From Agromyces albus (lineage in GTDB: Bacteria > Actinomycetota > Actinomycetes > Actinomycetales > Microbacteriaceae): 64,000 nt of DNA. The DNA is taken from positions 2,790,001 to 2,854,000 of the forward strand of contig NZ_JAUSWX010000001.1 of assembly GCF_030815405.1 (NCBI RefSeq), in the 5' to 3' direction. The position numbers were made by a program, and so were the translations under genes. A model generated the notes under the pieces. It was not told where the DNA came from and ran no database searches. It was given only the letters and a program-made list of their open reading frames with translations. Position 1 is the first letter of the stretch; every line of letters begins with the position of its first letter. Below are positions 34,211 through 41,120 of this stretch, in pieces.

Positions 34211-34836
34211 GCAGTTCGATCGGAGCGCTCCAGCTCGCCGACTGGCGCCGCCGGGTGTTCGGCCTGTACGCGGGAGTGCGACAGCTCAGCGTGCACGACC
34301 CGGCGGCCGGCCACGAGCTCTGGACCTCGGCACGTGACGAGCTCTTCGCGGGGCATCCGCAATCCCCGCTGCTGCCCGACGACCGGGCCGACTTCACCGG
34401 CCTCAGGGTCACGCGCTACGACCCCGACTGGCGGTTCGAGGTCGAGGTGCGCCGCGCCGACGAGCCGCTGCGCATCACGGTCGACAGCGCGACCGACGGG
34501 CCGATCCCCTTCTCGCTCGTCGGCGTCGTGCGGCTCCCCTACGTCGGCACGCTCGACGTGTGGCGGCTCACGGGCTACGGCGGCGGCCTGTTCCTGCCCG
34601 TGAAGGACGCGCTCGCCGGTAAGCCCGGCGGCACCTACGGCGGCGGGCGATACCTCCTCGACACGGTGAAGGGCGCCGACCTCGGCACGGGCGCCGACGA
34701 CGACACGCTCGTCATCGACTTCAACTTCGCCTACAACCCATCGTGCGCGTACGACCCATCTTGGTCGTGCCCGCTCGCGCAAGCGGGCAACACGGTGCGC
34801 GAGGAGATCCCGGTGGGCGAGCGGATGCCGCGGTGA
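34207..34836 (+). CDS. DUF1684 family protein
   Basis: 209 residues. Matches the DUF1684 pattern: DWRRRVFGLYAGVR at the start, LWTSARDELFAGHPQSPL in the first third, GGGRYLLDTVKGAD, then IDFNFAYNPSCAYD and CPLA near the end, where conserved Cys/Asp residues cluster. Function unknown. Followed by a structured intergenic element that may terminate the pair. Confidence 0.8.
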   Translation: MSSSIGALQLADWRRRVFGLYAGVRQLSVHDPAAGHELWTSARDELFAGHPQSPLLPDDRADFTGLRVTRYDPDWRFEVEVRRADEPLRITVDSATDGPIPFSLVGVVRLPYVGTLDVWRLTGYGGGLFLPVKDALAGKPGGTYGGGRYLLDTVKGADLGTGADDDTLVIDFNFAYNPSCAYDPSWSCPLAQAGNTVREEIPVGERMPR

Positions 34837-34861
34837 GCTTGCTCGCTCGACCACGTTTCAG

Positions 34862-34937
34862 AATTCAGGAGCCGATCGGCGTGTCGCGCCGGTCCGCTCG
34901 GCGTGTCGCGCCGACACGCCGAGCCCGTTCCTGAATT
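34862..34937. repeat. Nested palindrome with internal direct repeat
   Basis: Outer arms AATTCAGGA (34862-34870) and TCCTGAATT (34929-34937) enclose a perfect inner hairpin of 12-bp arms (34897-34908 and 34912-34923, CTCGGCGTGTCG) with a 3-nt loop. A 15-bp direct repeat TCGGCGTGTCGCGCC (34876-34890, 34898-34912) lets the upstream copy form an alternative stem with the same right arm. It could be a terminator for the DUF1684 gene, a mobile miniature repeat, or a two-state RNA structure. The remaining 256 bp to the helicase start holds a GGTGCAC direct repeat and a TACAGT -10-like hexamer, but no ORF. Confidence 0.7.
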
Positions 34938-35193
34938 GTGGCGGCTCTATGGGTGCACAGGGTGCACGCAGGGGACGTGCGCTACAGTGGGTGATGGCGA
35001 GCGCGATGACCGCGCCGCTCGCGTCGTAGAAACGCTTCCCGGGCACTGTGCTTTTCGTGCAGGAGCCCGTTGACTCTCATACGGCGAACGGATGTGCCGA
35101 CCGGCACCTTCGCCACTTCCCCATCGTCGGGGTTCCGACACGGCTGCTCCGCGGCCGGCTCGACCGCCGATGGTTTCTGCCTGAAAGGCACCA

Positions 35194-36705
35194 GTGACCG
35201 ACACCACCTTCAGCACGCTCGGCGTGCCCGCTCCCCTCGTCGCGGCTCTCGCCGCCGATGGGATCACCTCCCCGTTCCCGATCCAGGTCGACACCCTGCC
35301 CGACACGCTCGCCGGACGCGACGTGCTCGGCCGCGGCAAGACCGGCTCGGGCAAGACCCTCGCCTTCTCGATCCCGATGGCCGCGCGCCTCGGTGGCGTG
35401 CTCGCGGGCGGCACACGTCGCCCCGGCCGTCCCCTCGGCCTCGTGCTCGCCCCCACCCGTGAGCTCGCGACCCAGATCGACGCGGTGCTGGCACCGCTCG
35501 CCGCGGCCTACGGCATGAAGACCACGACGATCTTCGGCGGCATCAGCCAGAAGCGCCAGGTCGACGCACTGCGCGCCGGCGTCGACATCGTCGTCGCCTG
35601 CCCCGGGCGCCTCGAAGACCTCATGAAGCAGGGTCACGTCTCGCTCGACGCGATCGAGATCACCGTGCTCGACGAGGCCGACCACATGGCCGACCTCGGC
35701 TTCCTCCCGGTCGTCACCCGCATCATGGACAAGACGCCCACCGGCGGTCAGCGCCTGCTGTTCTCGGCGACGCTCGACAACGGCGTGGACAAGCTCGTCA
35801 AGCGCTTCCTCCAGAACCAGGTGCTGCACTCGGTCGACGAGGCCAACTCGCACGTCGCCGCGATGACCCACCACGTGTTCGAGGTCGACGACGTCGACCA
35901 GAAGAACGAGCTCATCAGCACGCTCGCTTCGGGCACCGGCCGCCGCATCCTCTTCATGCGCACCAAGCACCACGCGAAGAAGCTCGCGAAGAAGCTCACC
36001 GACCAGGGCATCCCCGCGGTCGACCTGCACGGCAACCTGTCGCAGCCGCAGCGCGACCGCAACCTCGCCGCGTTCGGCGACGGCTCGGTCAAGGTGCTGG
36101 TGGCCACGGATGTCGCGGCGCGCGGCGTGCACGTCGACGACGTCGAGCTCGTCATCCACGTCGACCCGCCCACCGAGCACAAGGCGTACCTGCACCGCTC
36201 GGGCCGCACGGCTCGCGCCGGCAGCGCGGGCGATGTCGTGACGATCAGCCTGCCCGCCCAGAAGCAGGACCTGAAGACGCTGCTCCGCAAGGCCGCCATC
36301 ACGGTGACCCCGCAGCGCGTCACCGCCACGTCGGCCCCTGTCACCACCCTCGTCGGCGACGTGGCCCCCTACGTGAAGCCTGCTCCTCGCGAGCAGTACC
36401 AGCAGCAGGGCGGCGGCCGCTCGCAGGGCGCCAACGCGCAGCGCAAGCGGTCAGCTCGCTCCGGCGAAGGCCGCGGCCAGTCGGATGTCGGCACGGCATC
36501 GCCTCGCCGCGACCGCTCCGGCCGCACCGCCGAGACCAAGGCGCAGGCGCCGAAGCAGGGCGGCGGCCACAGCCGCGGCGCGCAGACGACGGGCGCCCAG
36601 CGCGGCACCTCGGCGCGTTCGGGCTCGGCCAAGCAGCCGATCCGCGTTGGTAGCCTCGTGTCGCCGTCGCGCAACGACCGCGGCAACCGGCGCGCGCAGG
36701 GCTAG
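35194..36705 (+). CDS. DEAD-box ATP-dependent RNA helicase
   Basis: 503 residues from a GTG, with a long leader. All core motifs are present: Q motif (FPIQVDTLP), motif I GKTGSGKT, motif Ia PTRELATQ, motif II DEAD, motif III SAT, motif V ATDVAARGVHVD and motif VI HRSGRTARAG. A ~120-residue basic Gly/Gln/Arg/Ser-rich disordered tail (about 385-503) follows, typical of RhlE-like actinobacterial helicases that remodel rRNA or mRNA in the cold. A decayed copy of this tail lies at 39204-39481. Followed by a strong terminator. Confidence 0.94.
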   Translation: MTDTTFSTLGVPAPLVAALAADGITSPFPIQVDTLPDTLAGRDVLGRGKTGSGKTLAFSIPMAARLGGVLAGGTRRPGRPLGLVLAPTRELATQIDAVLAPLAAAYGMKTTTIFGGISQKRQVDALRAGVDIVVACPGRLEDLMKQGHVSLDAIEITVLDEADHMADLGFLPVVTRIMDKTPTGGQRLLFSATLDNGVDKLVKRFLQNQVLHSVDEANSHVAAMTHHVFEVDDVDQKNELISTLASGTGRRILFMRTKHHAKKLAKKLTDQGIPAVDLHGNLSQPQRDRNLAAFGDGSVKVLVATDVAARGVHVDDVELVIHVDPPTEHKAYLHRSGRTARAGSAGDVVTISLPAQKQDLKTLLRKAAITVTPQRVTATSAPVTTLVGDVAPYVKPAPREQYQQQGGGRSQGANAQRKRSARSGEGRGQSDVGTASPRRDRSGRTAETKAQAPKQGGGHSRGAQTTGAQRGTSARSGSAKQPIRVGSLVSPSRNDRGNRRAQG

Positions 36706-36725
36706 TCGCCCACGCAGTTCAGAAC

Positions 36726-36757
36726 GGCCCCGATGAGTTCGCTCATCGGGGTCGTTT
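36726..36757 (+). terminator. Intrinsic terminator of the helicase gene
   Basis: Perfect 10-bp stem (CCCCGATGAG / CTCATCGGGG) with a stable TTCG tetraloop at 36738-36741, followed by TCGTTT. It starts about 20 bp after the helicase stop codon. Confidence 0.88.
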
Positions 36758-36823
36758 CGCATGTGAGGGCGTGAGGGCGCACGCGTCTGCGCGAGCGCAC
36801 GACGCCCGACCGGGAAATCCGCT

Positions 36824-36857
36824 GGGGTCCTGGCGTGCGATCGCCCGCCAGGACCCC
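36824..36857. terminator. Perfect 12-bp inverted repeat downstream of the small ORF
   Basis: Arms GGGGTCCTGGCG (36824-36835) and CGCCAGGACCCC (36846-36857) around a 10-nt loop. It lies about 100 bp past the stop of the minus-strand 39-residue ORF and overlaps the start of direct repeat 1. It may terminate that transcript; it has no T run, and the repeat-2 copy lacks the left arm. Confidence 0.55.
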
Positions 36858-36923
36858 ATCCGTCGGGCGACGACCCCCATCGCCGCCCTCGGTCCCCGCC
36901 ATTGAGGCGGGGGATCGGGCCGT
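36841..36923. repeat. Direct repeat R1 bordering the ECF sigma island
   Basis: About 83 bp similar to 39121-39203, exactly 2280 bp away and in the same orientation. Identical cores are 36871-36900 with 39151-39180 (30 bp) and 36906-36923 with 39186-39203 (18 bp); the rest differs by a few substitutions and two single-base gaps. Each copy contains a small hairpin (CCCCGCC-N5-GGCGGGG). The two repeats enclose the small ORF, crystallin-like, anti-sigma and sigma genes. Confidence 0.85.
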
Positions 36924-36959
36924 TCCCCCTGATCGGCCCTGGTCTTCATCAGCCGGGCA

Positions 36960-37079
36960 TCACCAGGCGCCCATCATCGCGCGCCCGATCTCGCCGCCCA
37001 CGAGCACCGCCACGGCGACCGCCATCCCGGAGCCCGCGGCGAGCGCCGCGACGGCCGCCCATGTCTTCGTGCGCCTCAT
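36960..37079 (-). CDS. 39-residue single-pass membrane protein
   Basis: Small ORF from ATG 37079 to TGA 36960. It has a strong ribosome site (GAGGGGG, 5 bases upstream) and sits about 20 nt after the predicted start site of the minus-strand GGAACC-N16-ACATAC promoter at 37107-37133. The peptide begins MRRTKTWAAVAALAAG, a positively charged start plus a hydrophobic stretch rich in Ala/Val/Gly running to about residue 31, ending GRAMMGAW. It could be a membrane-inserted micropeptide or a cleaved signal-like peptide. The dedicated promoter and ribosome site argue that it is real. It is divergent from the crystallin-like gene and shares its regulation. Confidence 0.6.
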   Translation of the reverse strand: MRRTKTWAAVAALAAGSGMAVAVAVLVGGEIGRAMMGAW

Positions 37080-37106
37080 GCTGCCCCCTCGATCCGTTCA
37101 CAGGGG

Positions 37107-37133
37107 TATGTCCGGCAACTCGCATCGGGTTCC
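37107..37133 (-). promoter_or_regulatory. ECF-type promoter for the 39-residue membrane protein
   Basis: On the minus strand GGAACC (37128-37133), 16-bp spacer, ACATA (37107-37111). A GGAACC-type -35 box is typical of ECF sigma promoters. The same arrangement occurs at 37147-37173 (+) and 39073-39100 (-), all next to genes of the sigma island. Because this site and the next are divergent, they also form a 9-bp inverted repeat (TATGTCCGG...CCGGACATA). Confidence 0.72.
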
Positions 37134-37146
37134 CTCGGCCGGATCG

Positions 37147-37173
37147 CGAACCTGTGAGCCCTCACCGGACATA
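37147..37173 (+). promoter_or_regulatory. ECF-type promoter for the crystallin-like gene
   Basis: CGAACC (37147-37152), 16-bp spacer, ACATA (37169-37173) on the plus strand, one base different from the -35 of the two sister promoters. Predicted start near 37180 gives a ~43-nt leader with ribosome site GAAGGGAA before the ATG at 37223. Confidence 0.7.
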
Positions 37174-37222
37174 TGAGTGTGAGGATGCGGCGCGCCCGGC
37201 GCCGACCGACGAAGGGAACCCG

Positions 37223-37777
37223 ATGAAGCTGCAGACGATCGGCGCAGTACTCGCGACCGTGATCGCATTCGCCCCCGGCAACGGCCTGAGTCAGGCCCCC
37301 GAGGTCGGCCCACCGGCGGCATCCGACATCGTGCACTGTGCTGTCGAGGTACAGCCCACCGACGCGAGGTCGACCGCTGGGCGCGCGCCGGCCGAGCCGG
37401 TGTGCTTCGGCACCCGCGCCGAGGTAGACGGCTACCTCGACGGCGTCCTGCGCGCCGACGACGGCCGGATGAGCACCGCCTCGGCGTCGACGATCCTGGG
37501 CCGGGTCTACACCGACGTGAACGGCGGCGGCTCGAGCCTCGCGTTCTGGGGATCGAGCGGATGCTACGGAGTCACGTTCGGGTTCGCGAGCCTGCCCTCG
37601 GGCTGGAACAACACCATCAGCTCGGCGGGCGGGTCGAACGGGTGCTGGGTGACGCTCTACACCGAGACCTCCTACGGCGGGAGCCGGCTGAACTGCACGC
37701 CGTGGTGCGGCAGCATCGGGACCCTCAACGATCGGGTGAGGTCGCTCGTCTTCCGCCCGACCGGCACGTTCGGCTAA
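37223..37777 (+). CDS. Secreted beta/gamma-crystallin-like (inhibitor I36-like) protein
   Basis: 184 residues from ATG 37223 after GAAGGGAA. An N-terminal signal peptide (MKLQTIGAVLATVIAFAPG, cleavage about residue 24) precedes a ~65-residue spacer with two Cys, then a Greek-key domain: VYTDVNGGGSSLAFWG, GCYGVTFGFASLPSGWNN, then CWVTLYTETSYGGSRLNC and SIGTLNDRVRSLVF. The Y-x-D-x-N-x-G and Y-x-x-x-x-Y-G-G turns are the crystallin/SMPI-type pattern of Streptomyces metalloproteinase inhibitors (I36). Several Cys suggest disulfides outside the cell. Driven by the ECF-type promoter upstream, so probably an effector of the adjacent sigma factor. Its stop codon overlaps the stop of the convergent anti-sigma-like gene. 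Confidence 0.75.
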   Translation: MKLQTIGAVLATVIAFAPGNGLSQAPEVGPPAASDIVHCAVEVQPTDARSTAGRAPAEPVCFGTRAEVDGYLDGVLRADDGRMSTASASTILGRVYTDVNGGGSSLAFWGSSGCYGVTFGFASLPSGWNNTISSAGGSNGCWVTLYTETSYGGSRLNCTPWCGSIGTLNDRVRSLVFRPTGTFG

Positions 37778-38289
37778 TCGCCGGGGGCGAGGGGGGCGAG
37801 GCCGAGTGCCGCACAGACCGACTCGTTCGGCGACGGCACCACGGCCGCGCTCCCGTCGTCCATCACGCAGACCTGCAGTTCTTCGGGAACGCGACCCGGT
37901 GGGTTGCTCGCCGCCGTGGGGTCGAACTCGTCGTCGAGCACGCCCTGCTCCCACATGAGCGTGCACATGGCCGTGGCATCCGCGACCCGCCCTTCGCCGC
38001 TGGGCGAGGAGATCGTCGCGGCAGAGCCCGGATAGCTGCCGTCGGCGTTGCGCTCGGCGGCGCTCAGGCAGTGGACCAGCTCGGTGTTCGAGACATCGGC
38101 CGGCGGCATGAGCATGGCGCCCGCGGTCGCGGCGACGCCGAGCGCGAGCACGCCGGCGCTGCCCCAGCCGATGAGCCGAAGCCGGAGCTCACGCGCCCGA
38201 CGAGCCGGCTCGGAGCGGACGTGGTCGAGCAGCATCGCCCGGGTCGCGGCATCGCGGGCCGAGGGCCGCTCGTTCGACGATTCGTTCAA
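37774..38289 (-). CDS. Membrane protein, probable anti-sigma factor
   Basis: 171 residues; its ATG overlaps the sigma-factor stop (ATGA). About 37 cytoplasmic charged residues (SSNERPSARDAATRAMLLDH), one transmembrane helix (about 39-63), then a ~105-residue outer domain with four cysteines (VHCLS, AMCTLM, QVCVMD, SVCAAL). Its position and topology fit an anti-sigma factor, but it lacks the zinc-binding HxxxCxxC (ZAS) motif and the cytoplasmic part is unusually short. The outer Cys could form disulfides and sense redox or envelope stress. Anti-sigma function is inferred from context. Confidence 0.65.
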   Translation of the reverse strand: MNESSNERPSARDAATRAMLLDHVRSEPARRARELRLRLIGWGSAGVLALGVAATAGAMLMPPADVSNTELVHCLSAAERNADGSYPGSAATISSPSGEGRVADATAMCTLMWEQGVLDDEFDPTAASNPPGRVPEELQVCVMDDGSAAVVPSPNESVCAALGLAPLAPGD

Positions 38290-38918
38290 CTCTGCACCTC
38301 CAGGCCTTCGGCGTGAGCAGGCGCAGGCCCGTGGGCGGGTGCCGGCTCGGCCCTTGCTCCTCGGCGATCGCCGAGCGCCTCCCGCAGCTTCGCGCGGGCA
38401 CGGTGGAGCCGTGACTTCACCGTGCCGATCGGGAGGTCGAGCACGCTCGCGACCGACGCCATCGGCAGCTCCTCGACGAGGCAGAGCTCCACTACGCGCT
38501 GTTCGACCGGATTGAGCCGGCGCAGCGCCGCCGAGAGCTCCTTCGACGCCGGTTCACCGTCGAGGCGCTCGGTGATCTCGAGGCTCGGGTCGTCGACATG
38601 CTCGGCCGGCGGGAGCTTCGCGAGCAGCCGGCGATAGCGCCGACCCGAGCGCTCGCTGTTGAGCGAGACGTTCGTCGTGACGACGAGGAGCCACGGGAGC
38701 AGGGACCCGTCGACGAAGCGGACCGACGAGCGGCGACGCCAAGCCTCGAGGAACACCATCGCGACGATGTCCTCCGCCTCGGAGACGTCGAGCACGCGCG
38801 AATGCGCCTTGCGGAAGATGCGGGCGCGGTACCGGTCGTAGATCACGCCGAACGACTCCTCTGTACCGGATGTCGCCTCGAGCCAGAGGGCCGCGTCTGA
38901 TCGCTCTTCCTCAACCAT
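38286..38918 (-). CDS. ECF RNA polymerase sigma factor
   Basis: 210 residues from ATG 38918 (GTG 38966 would add 16 residues). Region 2 (about 20-85) has FGVIYDRYRARIFRKAHSRV and DIVAMVFLEAWRRRSSVRF; region 4 (about 125-175) has LNPVEQRVVELCLVEELPMA and the helix-turn-helix LDLPIGTVKSRLHRARAKLR. Belongs to the SigE/SigK-like ECF group. It is the first gene of a two-gene operon with the membrane partner and has the promoter GGAACC-N16-ACATAT upstream, so it very likely directs its own transcription and that of the crystallin-like and 39-residue genes. Confidence 0.92.
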   Translation of the reverse strand: MVEEERSDAALWLEATSGTEESFGVIYDRYRARIFRKAHSRVLDVSEAEDIVAMVFLEAWRRRSSVRFVDGSLLPWLLVVTTNVSLNSERSGRRYRRLLAKLPPAEHVDDPSLEITERLDGEPASKELSAALRRLNPVEQRVVELCLVEELPMASVASVLDLPIGTVKSRLHRARAKLREALGDRRGARAEPAPAHGPAPAHAEGLEVQS

Positions 38919-39072
38919 GTGCCGCCCAGCATATCCGCGCGGCCCGGCGACCCGTGTCTCGTCCACCCCCTGGCACGGGTCACCGTTTCTCGCGTCGGAT
39001 GCACCGACTCCCCGCCTTCACCGCCCACGCCGATCCCTTCGTCGGGGCCCCCATTGTGTTGTCCCTGCACAG

Positions 39073-39100
39073 ATATGTCCGCATCATGCGCTTCGGTTCC
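39073..39100 (-). promoter_or_regulatory. ECF-type autoregulatory promoter of the sigma operon
   Basis: On the minus strand GGAACC (39095-39100), 16-bp spacer, ACATAT (39073-39078). This matches the two promoters of the crystallin/39-residue divergent region in -35, spacing and -10. Predicted start near 39066, leaving a leader of roughly 100-150 nt. Confidence 0.75.
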
Positions 39101-39120
39101 CCGCGCCGCCGGTCGATTCG

Positions 39121-39203
39121 TCGCGGGCAGATCCCCATCCGTCGGGGCGGCGACCCCCATCGCCGCCCTCGGTCCCCGCCGTGACGGCGGGGGATCGGGC
39201 CGT
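39121..39203. repeat. Direct repeat R2 bordering the ECF sigma island
   Basis: Second copy of the ~83-bp repeat described at 36841-36923, same orientation. It abuts the decayed helicase tail with no gap, whereas R1 lies about 185 bp after the corresponding point of the intact helicase gene. The interval 38967-39482 contains this repeat, the sigma promoter and the helicase relic, and no intact gene. Confidence 0.85.
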
Positions 39204-39481
39204 CCAGTCGCAGGGTGGCGGCGGACGCTCGAATGGCGCCAACGCGCAGCGCAAGCGCGCGCACCACGCGACGGCGAGGGCCGCGGGCGCGGCCAGGCGG
39301 ATGTCGCCCCAGCGATCCCGCGTCGTGACCACTCCGGCCGCGCGGCCGAGACGAAGGCGCACGCGCCGAAGCAGGGGGCGGGCCACTGCCGCGGCGCCCA
39401 GACCTCGGGCGCCCAGCGCGGGGCATCCGCTCACGGTGGCGCGAAGCAGCCGATGCGCGTCGGCAGCCTTCAGTCGAAATC
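39204..39481 (+). pseudogene. Decayed copy of the DEAD-box helicase C-terminal tail
   Basis: The sequence parallels 36400-36656 of the intact helicase. One frame starts QGGGGRSNGANAQRKR (helicase: QGGGRSQGANAQRKR); after a frameshift near 39258 a second frame continues with PRRDHSGRAAETKAHAPKQG and AKQPMRVGSL (helicase: PRRDRSGRTAETKAQAPKQG, AKQPIRVGSL). None of the helicase core is present. It is a relic of a duplication or of a recombination that displaced the original gene end. Confidence 0.85.
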
Positions 39482-39482
39482 G

Positions 39483-39749
39483 TCAGTAGCTCGCGTAGAA
39501 GCTGCTGAGCACGCGGTCGACCGCGTCGAAGTCGGCGTCGCTGATGGCCTGTGCCGCGACGATGATCGAGTAGGTGCCCGAGTTGTCGTTCGCGCCGACG
39601 ATGACGTAGGTGGCCTCGCCACCGCATCCGGTGAAGGTCTCCCAGACGCCGACGTGCAGCCCGTCATCGAACGGCTCACGGCCCGTGGAGACGCAACCGT
39701 GCGCGGCGAGATCGCCCGTCACGAGGTCGGCTGCAGCATCCGGCGCCAT
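39483..39749 (-). pseudogene. Out-of-frame C-terminal end of the trypsin-like lipoprotein
   Basis: An 88-residue reading frame (MAPDAAADLVTGDLAAHGC...VLSSFYASY) that continues the fold of the preceding protease once one G is removed from the GGGG run at 39784-39787. Restored, the join reads WSTPGVTIYASQAAASMAPD. It holds a pair of Cys and ends in a natural stop. Either a sequencing error or a real frameshift separates it from the main gene. Confidence 0.75.
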
Positions 39750-40983
39750 CGAGGCCGCCGCCTGCGAGGCGTAGATCGTGACGCCCCGGCGTCGACCAGG
39801 TGCCCTCGTAGCCGGCGAGGTCGGGGGCGGCCGAGACAGCGTCCCAAGTCGTCCCGTTCGTGTCGGTGACGGGTGCGCCGTCGATCTGACTCCAGCTGGC
39901 GGGAACTTCGAGGCTGATCGAACCCGAGTCGTCCGTGATACTCACGTACTCGCCGGATGCCGGATCGTCGGTGCCGCCGCCCACGACCGGGACGGCCGTG
40001 ATCGCGTCACCGTTGAACTGGCCGCGGTAGTACGAGTCCTCGGCGGGTCGGTACAGCTCCACGGAGATCGTCGCGTCCTGGCCGTGGGTGCGCAGCACGT
40101 CGCAGTACTCTCTCATCGTGCCGTCGACGGCGAGGCTCACGCCCTCCATGCGGGTGAGCAGGTCGCCGGGTTCGACGCCCACCTTGTCGGCGGCCGACCC
40201 GGACTTCACCGAGTTCACCCACACGCCGATGCCGGCGCCGTCCTCGTCGACAAGGGCCTCGCCGTTGATGCCGAGGCTCAGCACGTCCTTGCCGTCGACG
40301 AGGTCGCCGATGACCTCGAGCACCTCGTCGCGGTGGATGGCGAAGTTGTAGTCGAGCTCGTCATTGCCGGCGTAGTTCACGCCGACGACCGCGCCCGCGC
40401 TGTCGACCAGCGGTCCGCCCGAGTTGCCGCCGCGGATGCGGGCGTCGTGCTCGATCACGCCGTCGATCGATGCCCACGGTGTCTCGCCGCTCGTGAGCGC
40501 CTTCGATACGATGCCCTTGGTCTCGGTGAAGGTCGGGTCGCCGAGCGGGTAGCCGGCGGCGTAGACGTCGAGCGCGGTCTCGATCTCGCCCTTCCGCCAG
40601 TCCATGAACGGATAATTGCCCCGCTCGAGCTGCACGACGGCGAGGTCGAGACACTCGGAGGAGCCGAGGACCTTTGCGCTGAGCTCATTCGTCGTGTCGC
40701 CGCCGCGCCAGACCTTGAGGGTGCCGGCGCCGGTGACGACGTGGTTGTTGGTGAGGGCCAGTCCGTCGGGGGTGATGATGAAGCCCGAGCCGCGGCCGGC
40801 AGACTCCAAGCCGCCCTCCTCGGGCGAGACGAACGTGCCGACGGCTTCGAGCTGGATGGTCGCGGACTGCACGCCGTCGAAGCCGACGGGCGCGTTCGCC
40901 GCAGTGGTGACGCAGCCCGCGAGCACGATGACGCTTGCCGTTGCACCCACGAGCAGGCTGATTTTAGCGGTGTTCTCAGGCAT
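39676..40983 (-). CDS. Trypsin-like serine protease lipoprotein with PDZ domain (frameshifted 3' end)
   Basis: 435 residues as read, but the last ~35 are out of frame; the restored protein would run to 39483 (about 499 residues). Signal peptide with lipobox LAGC (VIVLAGCVTT). The protease domain has GSGFIITPDGLALTNNHVV (catalytic His), SECLDLAVVQLE (Asp) and RIRGGNSGGPLVD (Ser). A PDZ-like domain follows (GIGVWVNSVKSGSAADKVGV), then a C-terminal beta domain. HtrA/DegP-type architecture anchored outside the cell, probably for envelope protein quality control. It sits next to the ECF sigma island, but no shared promoter was seen. Confidence 0.85.
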   Translation of the reverse strand: MPENTAKISLLVGATASVIVLAGCVTTAANAPVGFDGVQSATIQLEAVGTFVSPEEGGLESAGRGSGFIITPDGLALTNNHVVTGAGTLKVWRGGDTTNELSAKVLGSSECLDLAVVQLERGNYPFMDWRKGEIETALDVYAAGYPLGDPTFTETKGIVSKALTSGETPWASIDGVIEHDARIRGGNSGGPLVDSAGAVVGVNYAGNDELDYNFAIHRDEVLEVIGDLVDGKDVLSLGINGEALVDEDGAGIGVWVNSVKSGSAADKVGVEPGDLLTRMEGVSLAVDGTMREYCDVLRTHGQDATISVELYRPAEDSYYRGQFNGDAITAVPVVGGGTDDPASGEYVSITDDSGSISLEVPASWSQIDGAPVTDTNGTTWDAVSAAPDLAGYEGTWSTPGRHDLRLAGGGLDGAGCCSRPRDGRSRRARLRLHGP

Positions 40984-41120
40984 GATCCCAACCGTACGGT
41001 CGATGGTGCATGCGGCAGTAGCGTGCTACCACCGGGAACTGTGCGGGGGCTGGCACTGAGGTGCGGCCGCCGGATGCCCGTCGATTTCGTCTCCAGCGCG
41101 GCCTGGCTTAGCCTCGTGAC

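Noticed and set aside
36706-39482. Integrase, transposase or tRNA attachment site for the sigma island
   Set aside because: No recombinase gene, tRNA or terminal inverted repeat was found; mobility is proposed only from the direct repeats and the duplicated helicase tail.
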